Shown: positions 43,640-47,188 of the stretch, in pieces
How the letters are laid out: each line of letters begins with the position of its first letter
Numbering within the stretch: the stretch's first letter is position 1
Origin: Rhodospirillales bacterium
Lineage (GTDB): Bacteria; Pseudomonadota; Alphaproteobacteria; UBA8366; Aestuariispiraceae
NCBI GenBank assembly: GCA_002696645.1
Contig: NZSA01000054.1
Location: forward strand, 1-47,188
DNA length: 47,188 bases
Direction: 5' to 3'
The notes under the pieces: model-generated
Told to the model about the DNA's origin: nothing
The model's input: only the letters and a program-made list of their open reading frames with translations
Database searches by the model: none
Position numbers and translations under genes: made by a program

Positions 43640-44950
43640 TTATTCCAAGCTGATCAATTGAGTTCTGAAAGTATTTTGCAGCCTGGATGCATCCCCTGAA
43701 GGCACGCCCGCAATTTTTGCATGTTGGGGCCATGCGCTGACCGCAGCGGCAATTTCTGCCAGGATTCTTTTTATTTTTGTTATTTTTATTCCGGCCATTT
43801 TTGCGAATGCCAGAAAGTCTTCCGGTGTGAAATCATCGCGTTTCCCATTCAGGCTCATCTGATGTTGGCTGGTCCACGCGCCATCCGGGTTATAGGAATA
43901 AGCGATGTCAAAGGCGGGCGCTAGGCGCCATGTCCCCGCGCGATCCATCAGGAAGGCGATGTTCTTGACGTGATCGTCTTGGTTTCGGGTGATGACGTTA
44001 AAGAGGGCGCGGCGATATTGCTCTTCAATGCTGGGCATCGGAATACTGAGTAATTTTAGAGTTTGGATTGCTTGTTCGTAAGAGTAGGCACCGGCCATAT
44101 TGAAATCGAAATGTTGCAGGGCGCATAGGCTCTGCATGTGAATTTTTTCACCTGATGTGGTTCGGTCAAATCGTTTGGTCATGAAATGCGCCCGCCCACC
44201 TTCCTCATGCAGGCGGCATGGCGTCATTTTGATTCCTGCCTGCCGGGCCATCAGGAAATAGGCATATTCAATACGCCCAAAACCTTGCGGATCCGCGATT
44301 TCCTTATCACGATTGCCGTCGATACCGTCGAATTTCATAATCCAGTAACCGAATTCCGGATCGTTGGGGATCTGACCCGATCGGAATTCACCAGTCTTTT
44401 CATTCCAGGCAAGTATTGCTTTCGCCCGGGCTCCGCCTGCGGACGTGCCGACACGCAGGATGTCTTCAATCGCGGATTGGTCATCAATGCCGTCGAATCG
44501 GCCGTTCAGGGTTCGGCGCGTGTCTAGGGCCTGATTGGCCAACTCAACCAGTGCTTCGATTTGGACTGTTCTGCTGGTGTTCGCGACGGAGCCTCGGCTT
44601 GGCTGAAACTCTAACGCGCCCATGCCTCTGGACCCGGTGTAGCACAAGCGATCAACGGGATTGAAACTGGCGGCAGTTCGGTTCTCGCGCGCCAGCCAGG
44701 CATCGATCAGGGCGTTCCCGAATTTATCCGGCAAGCTGTCCGCCAGCAATCCAGGCAGGCCTTTGAAGGTTTGTTGGTTCAGGTTGGGGAACTCATAGGG
44801 GGCGTCGCGCAAGGGCATGGTCAGGGGCGCGACCTCAATCCCACTTTTGGCAAAAGCTCCTGTATATTGGAAAACGCCGATCTGACGATCCTCCAACCAG
44901 GAGACAGCGCCGATCTCTGATCCCCATAGTAAAACCCGTGCGTCGGTCAT
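43640..44950 (-). CDS. hipA: HipA-family type II toxin (serine/threonine kinase)
   Basis: HipA toxins phosphorylate translation factors, such as glutamyl-tRNA synthetase in E. coli, and can induce persistence. The 436-aa protein is full length. It shows the N-terminal HipA subdomain (PLRDAPYEFPN, then GLLADSLPDKFGN near 67-79), a glycine-rich loop VGTSAGGARAKA at 167-178, FMTKRFDR at 256-263, the catalytic RNQDDHVKN at 322-330 and PAFDIAYS at 345-352, the equivalent of the kinase DFG region. All expected catalytic residues are present. Its ATG overlaps the hipB stop by 4 bases, so the pair is translationally coupled. It lies between two copies of the oxidoreductase 3' end and is therefore mobile by context. 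Confidence 0.93.
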   Translation of the reverse strand: MTDARVLLWGSEIGAVSWLEDRQIGVFQYTGAFAKSGIEVAPLTMPLRDAPYEFPNLNQQTFKGLPGLLADSLPDKFGNALIDAWLARENRTAASFNPVDRLCYTGSRGMGALEFQPSRGSVANTSRTVQIEALVELANQALDTRRTLNGRFDGIDDQSAIEDILRVGTSAGGARAKAILAWNEKTGEFRSGQIPNDPEFGYWIMKFDGIDGNRDKEIADPQGFGRIEYAYFLMARQAGIKMTPCRLHEEGGRAHFMTKRFDRTTSGEKIHMQSLCALQHFDFNMAGAYSYEQAIQTLKLLSIPMPSIEEQYRRALFNVITRNQDDHVKNIAFLMDRAGTWRLAPAFDIAYSYNPDGAWTSQHQMSLNGKRDDFTPEDFLAFAKMAGIKITKIKRILAEIAAAVSAWPQHAKIAGVPSGDASRLQNTFRTQLISLE

Positions 44951-45309
44951 TTTGTCGACCCGTCATCAGCCCAGGTCCAGGGCTCAGCCTCGGTTGGCTT
45001 TCGGCGCGCCCGCTGGCGCTGTTTCCCCTTGAATTGGACTCTTTCGATTGGGCGCACTGTCGGATCAGGAATGAAGTTCTCTAAATGATGGTGAAGATTC
45101 AGGGCTAACATCACGCGAATGATGGTATCGAAGGAAACCCCGCCTTCGCCTGTTGCAAGGCGGGTTAGGGTGCGCAAGGAAATACTGGCCCGTTTCGCCA
45201 GTTCGGATTGGTTCATATTCTGGCTGAGCCGAACCGCTTCCAGTCGGGCGCAGAGATAGGTTTCAATCTCTGCACTTGAGGCGATTTTAAAGTCAATTTT
45301 TTGCGTCAT
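44947..45309 (-). CDS. hipB: HipB-like antitoxin, XRE-type helix-turn-helix protein
   Basis: A 120-aa protein with an XRE/Cro helix-turn-helix (about 20-75: RLSQNMNQSELAKRASISLRT). A basic C-terminal tail follows (GKQRQRARRK) that could reach the toxin or DNA. It precedes hipA with a 4-base overlap, the usual antitoxin-first order. HipB binds HipA, blocks its activity and represses the operon. Three dyad sites upstream (45338-45452) are the probable operators. The protein is longer than E. coli HipB (88 aa) because of the tail. Confidence 0.88.
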   Translation of the reverse strand: MTQKIDFKIASSAEIETYLCARLEAVRLSQNMNQSELAKRASISLRTLTRLATGEGGVSFDTIIRVMLALNLHHHLENFIPDPTVRPIERVQFKGKQRQRARRKPTEAEPWTWADDGSTK

Positions 45310-45337
45310 TTTTCGCGCTTTATAGACGTATTAAGAG

Positions 45338-45452
45338 ATAACACGCGAATTATAGCGTATAATAAGGTTATACAATACTAAAAAATATAACACGCAAAAT
45401 ATCGCGTTTTATAGCGCTAATATGATATAAAAAGTAACATTTCGCGTGTTAT
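45338..45452 (-). promoter_or_regulatory. hipBA promoter with three HipB-type operators
   Basis: Three 26-bp dyads have the form ATAACACGC - 8 bases - GCGTGTTAT or a near variant: 45338-45363 (right arm GCGTATAAT), 45387-45412 (right arm GCGTTTTAT) and 45427-45452 (left arm ATAAAAAGT, right arm perfect). E. coli HipB operators also have two short arms around an 8-base spacer. On the minus strand a TATAAT box (45349-45354) lies inside the first dyad, about 40 bases before the hipB start, so binding there would block the promoter. The third dyad overlaps the stop codon of the oxidoreductase gene. Confidence 0.7.
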
Positions 45453-46882
45453 ATTAATTTCATCAAAAACCGTACCACTTTCCGCGTGCGCTCCGAAAAC
45501 AGGCTGGGTGTGAAATAGCTGCCGGCTGTGCGTTTGGTGACTTCGGATAGGGTGGGATAGGGGGCGATCAAGCTGGCGAGGGTGCTCATTTTCTGGCGGT
45601 TTTGCACGGCCATGATCCAGGGGAGGAGCAGGTCGCCTGCATGGGCGCCGACGATTGTGCAGCCCAGGGCGCGGCCTTTTTTGTCAACGATTGCTTTCAT
45701 CAGCCCGTCGGTGCGGCGTTCGGCCTGTGCGCGGTCGTTTTCGTCGAAATGCCAGCGCAGGACCTGATAGTTTCCGGCCCCCAATTCCTTCTCCGCCTGC
45801 GCTTCGGTCAGGCCGATCTGGGCGAGTTCGGGGTCGGTATAGGTGACCCAGGGGACGGCCCGATGGTCAACCTTGGTCCAGAACATCTTAAACAGCATCT
45901 GGCGGATGACGATGCCCGCGTCATAGCCCGCCATATGGGTAAATTGCAGGCCGCCCGTCACGTCGCCAATCGCAAAGATGCGGCGGTTGCTGGTTTTCAG
46001 ATGGTCATCGACGGTGACCGCACCGCGCTCTGTCTTAACGCCTGCCTTGTCCAGGTCCAGACCGGCGATATTGGCGCGGCGTCCTACGGCGACCAGCAGA
46101 TGACTGCCGGTAATAACCTCCTGCTTGCCGTCTTTTTCCACCGTGGCGGAAATGCCTGTATCGGTGGGCGCGACGCTTTTCAGGGCGGTTTCCTCGCGGA
46201 TGTCCAGGCCTTCGGCGCGCAGGCGGTCCAAAACCAGGGCGGTGGCTTCGGGATCATCCTTGGCCAGGGCCTTTGCCATTTCGATGACGGTGACCTTACA
46301 GCCCAGGCGGCGATGGGCCTGGGCCATCTCCATCCCGATGGGCCCGCCGCCGATGACCAGCAGGTGGTCAATGGGCTGGTCATTGTCGAAGACGGTTTCA
46401 TTGGTCCAATAAGGCGTCTTGTCCAGCCCGTCGATTGGGGGAACAAAGGGGGTGGAGCCGGTGGCGATGACAAAGTATTTCGCCTGGATTTTTGTATCGC
46501 CTGCCTGAACTTCCGCCGGACTGGTGAAGCGGCCATGTTGCTGGATCACGGTGACGCCTAGGCTTTCGAAGCGCTCAACGGAATCATTGGGTTCGATTGC
46601 GGCGATCACGCCGTTGACATGCGCGCGGACTTTTTTCCAGTCGACCTTGGGGGGGACGGGCTCGATCCCAAAAATGTCAGAATGGCGCTGGACATGGGCG
46701 GCATGACCGGCGGCCAGCAATGCCTTGGATGGAACACAGCCAAAATTCAGGCAATCGCCGCCCATCAGTCCCTTTTCGATCAGAACCACGCGGGCACCCA
46801 TCTGGGCGGCACCGGCCGCGACGCTTAACCCGCCAGAGCCTGCGCCGATGATGCAGATATCGGTCTTGATCGTGCCCGTCAT
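45449..46882 (-). CDS. FAD-dependent pyridine nucleotide-disulfide oxidoreductase (mercuric reductase/LPD-like)
   Basis: A 477-aa flavoprotein. The N-terminal FAD site is IIGAGSGGLSVA at 11-22, the redox-active disulfide is in CLNFGCVPSK near 44-53, the NAD(P)H site GGGPIGMEMA lies near 178-187 and the second FAD site FAIGDVTGG near 313-321. The C-terminal dimerisation domain has APYPTLSE instead of the HxHPTLxE of dihydrolipoamide dehydrogenase, so the catalytic histidine is missing. It also lacks the C-terminal cysteine pair of true MerA. The substrate is therefore uncertain. Its last residues (LI) and stop overlap sequence linked to the hipBA operators, and a second copy of its 3' end lies beyond hipBA. 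Confidence 0.88.
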   Translation of the reverse strand: MTGTIKTDICIIGAGSGGLSVAAGAAQMGARVVLIEKGLMGGDCLNFGCVPSKALLAAGHAAHVQRHSDIFGIEPVPPKVDWKKVRAHVNGVIAAIEPNDSVERFESLGVTVIQQHGRFTSPAEVQAGDTKIQAKYFVIATGSTPFVPPIDGLDKTPYWTNETVFDNDQPIDHLLVIGGGPIGMEMAQAHRRLGCKVTVIEMAKALAKDDPEATALVLDRLRAEGLDIREETALKSVAPTDTGISATVEKDGKQEVITGSHLLVAVGRRANIAGLDLDKAGVKTERGAVTVDDHLKTSNRRIFAIGDVTGGLQFTHMAGYDAGIVIRQMLFKMFWTKVDHRAVPWVTYTDPELAQIGLTEAQAEKELGAGNYQVLRWHFDENDRAQAERRTDGLMKAIVDKKGRALGCTIVGAHAGDLLLPWIMAVQNRQKMSTLASLIAPYPTLSEVTKRTAGSYFTPSLFSERTRKVVRFLMKLI

Positions 46883-46988
46883 AGTCTGTTCCCCGCAAAG
46901 GCGTTCGAGTTGATGTGAAACAAGGTGGCGATAGAGCGCCCCGTTTTGCGATACACATCATCTCACGTTGCCGTGACGAGACTCGATA

Positions 46989-47188
46989 TCACGACTTTGG
47001 GAAAATCTCTAATGTCCGATTGCCGATCTGGGTCGGGCGGCGGGGTGTGATTGCATTTGATTTGAACAGCCACCCCCGCCTGGCGAATTCAGCCCGCAGC
47101 AGGGATGTTACAACCGCTGCCAGAATGCCGCCTGCGATCACGTCGCTGAGGAAATGGGCATTCACCACGACCCGGCACAGGGCGACAC
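46989..47188 (-). CDS. PAP2-family phosphatase, C-terminal fragment (5' end outside the window)
   Basis: The frame is open from the right edge of the window to a TGA at 46989-46991, giving the last 66 residues. RVVVNAHFLSDVIAGG is the third signature of type 2 phosphatidic acid phosphatases (R...H...D with the catalytic His and Asp). A hydrophobic helix and a basic tail follow. Relatives dephosphorylate phosphatidic acid, undecaprenyl pyrophosphate or lipid A in the membrane. The remainder of the gene lies outside. Confidence 0.8.
   Translation of the reverse strand, partial: VALCRVVVNAHFLSDVIAGGILAAVVTSLLRAEFARRGWLFKSNAITPRRPTQIGNRTLEIFPKS

Noticed and set aside
43311-43733. 140-codon open frame across the remnant and the end of hipA
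   Set aside because: It is in another frame than the recognisable oxidoreductase remnant and crosses the insertion junction, so it is not a real protein.

Overview
The window is chromosomal DNA of an alphaproteobacterium, probably a marine or soil heterotroph near the Rhodospirillales; I cannot name a genus. The evidence is the gene order argH / small lipoprotein / lysA / TIGR02302-type gene with tlpA divergent from argH, an alphaproteobacterial-looking RNase P RNA, an ECF sigma / putative anti-sigma / periplasmic metal sensor cluster, an Mch-type hydratase next to a malyl-CoA-type lyase, a dimethylglycine dehydrogenase-like protein and three iron/2-oxoglutarate-type dioxygenases. Most of the window is moderately GC-rich and densely coding.

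Layout. 1-3421: 3' end of metZ, a PhyH-type dioxygenase divergent from an MFS transporter, and a secreted alpha/beta hydrolase. 3490-5335: a solitary AT-rich gene for a P-loop ATPase, ending beside the 3' end of rnpB (about 5337-5780, minus strand). 5845-9814: a GlxA-type regulator, a 265-bp palindromic element whose two ends supply the stop codons of both neighbours, and the TIGR02302-like membrane protein. 9832-14749: lysA, an LptM-like lipoprotein, argH, tlpA and an O-antigen ligase. 14886-19011: alpha/beta hydrolase, threonine aldolase, carA and a YqeY-like gene. 19029-21266: metal sensor, putative anti-sigma, ECF sigma and EF-hand protein. 21448-25933: orphan ParA, a 2OG-Fe(II) oxygenase-like gene, an alpha/beta hydrolase, and a histidine kinase overlapping a periplasmic molybdopterin-fold protein. 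25950-32520: mch, a CoA-ester lyase, a DMT transporter, pdxY, an unrecognised gene and a putative metal(loid) permease. 32564-38928: PhyH dioxygenase divergent from a LysR regulator, tRNA-Pro(CGG), DUF924, MFS efflux, a small basic protein, a dispersed palindromic repeat, pdxJ and a second DMT transporter. 38944-41373: DMGDH-like oxidoreductase. 41374-45455: accessory island. 45449-46882: FAD/disulfide oxidoreductase. 46989-47188: 3' end of a PAP2 phosphatase gene.

The accessory part is the most interesting. It has two AT-rich single-gene inserts whose products are the same length (556 aa) and share Walker A, Walker B, an AIRxxVLExV motif and an RPRDI motif. It also has a hipBA toxin-antitoxin operon lying between an intact oxidoreductase gene and a second copy, about 90% identical, of that gene's last ~280 bp. 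This is the pattern left when an element recombines into a gene's 3' end and brings a replacement end. Upstream of hipB are three 26-bp dyads with an 8-nt spacer, matching the geometry of HipB operators. No integrase, transposase, phage gene, CRISPR array or restriction system is visible.

Functional themes in the core are amino acid and cofactor synthesis (metZ, lysA, argH, carA, pdxJ, pdxY), envelope work (TlpA, LptM-like lipoprotein, O-antigen ligase, PAP2), small-carbon or one-carbon metabolism (mch/mcl, DMGDH-like protein) and transport.
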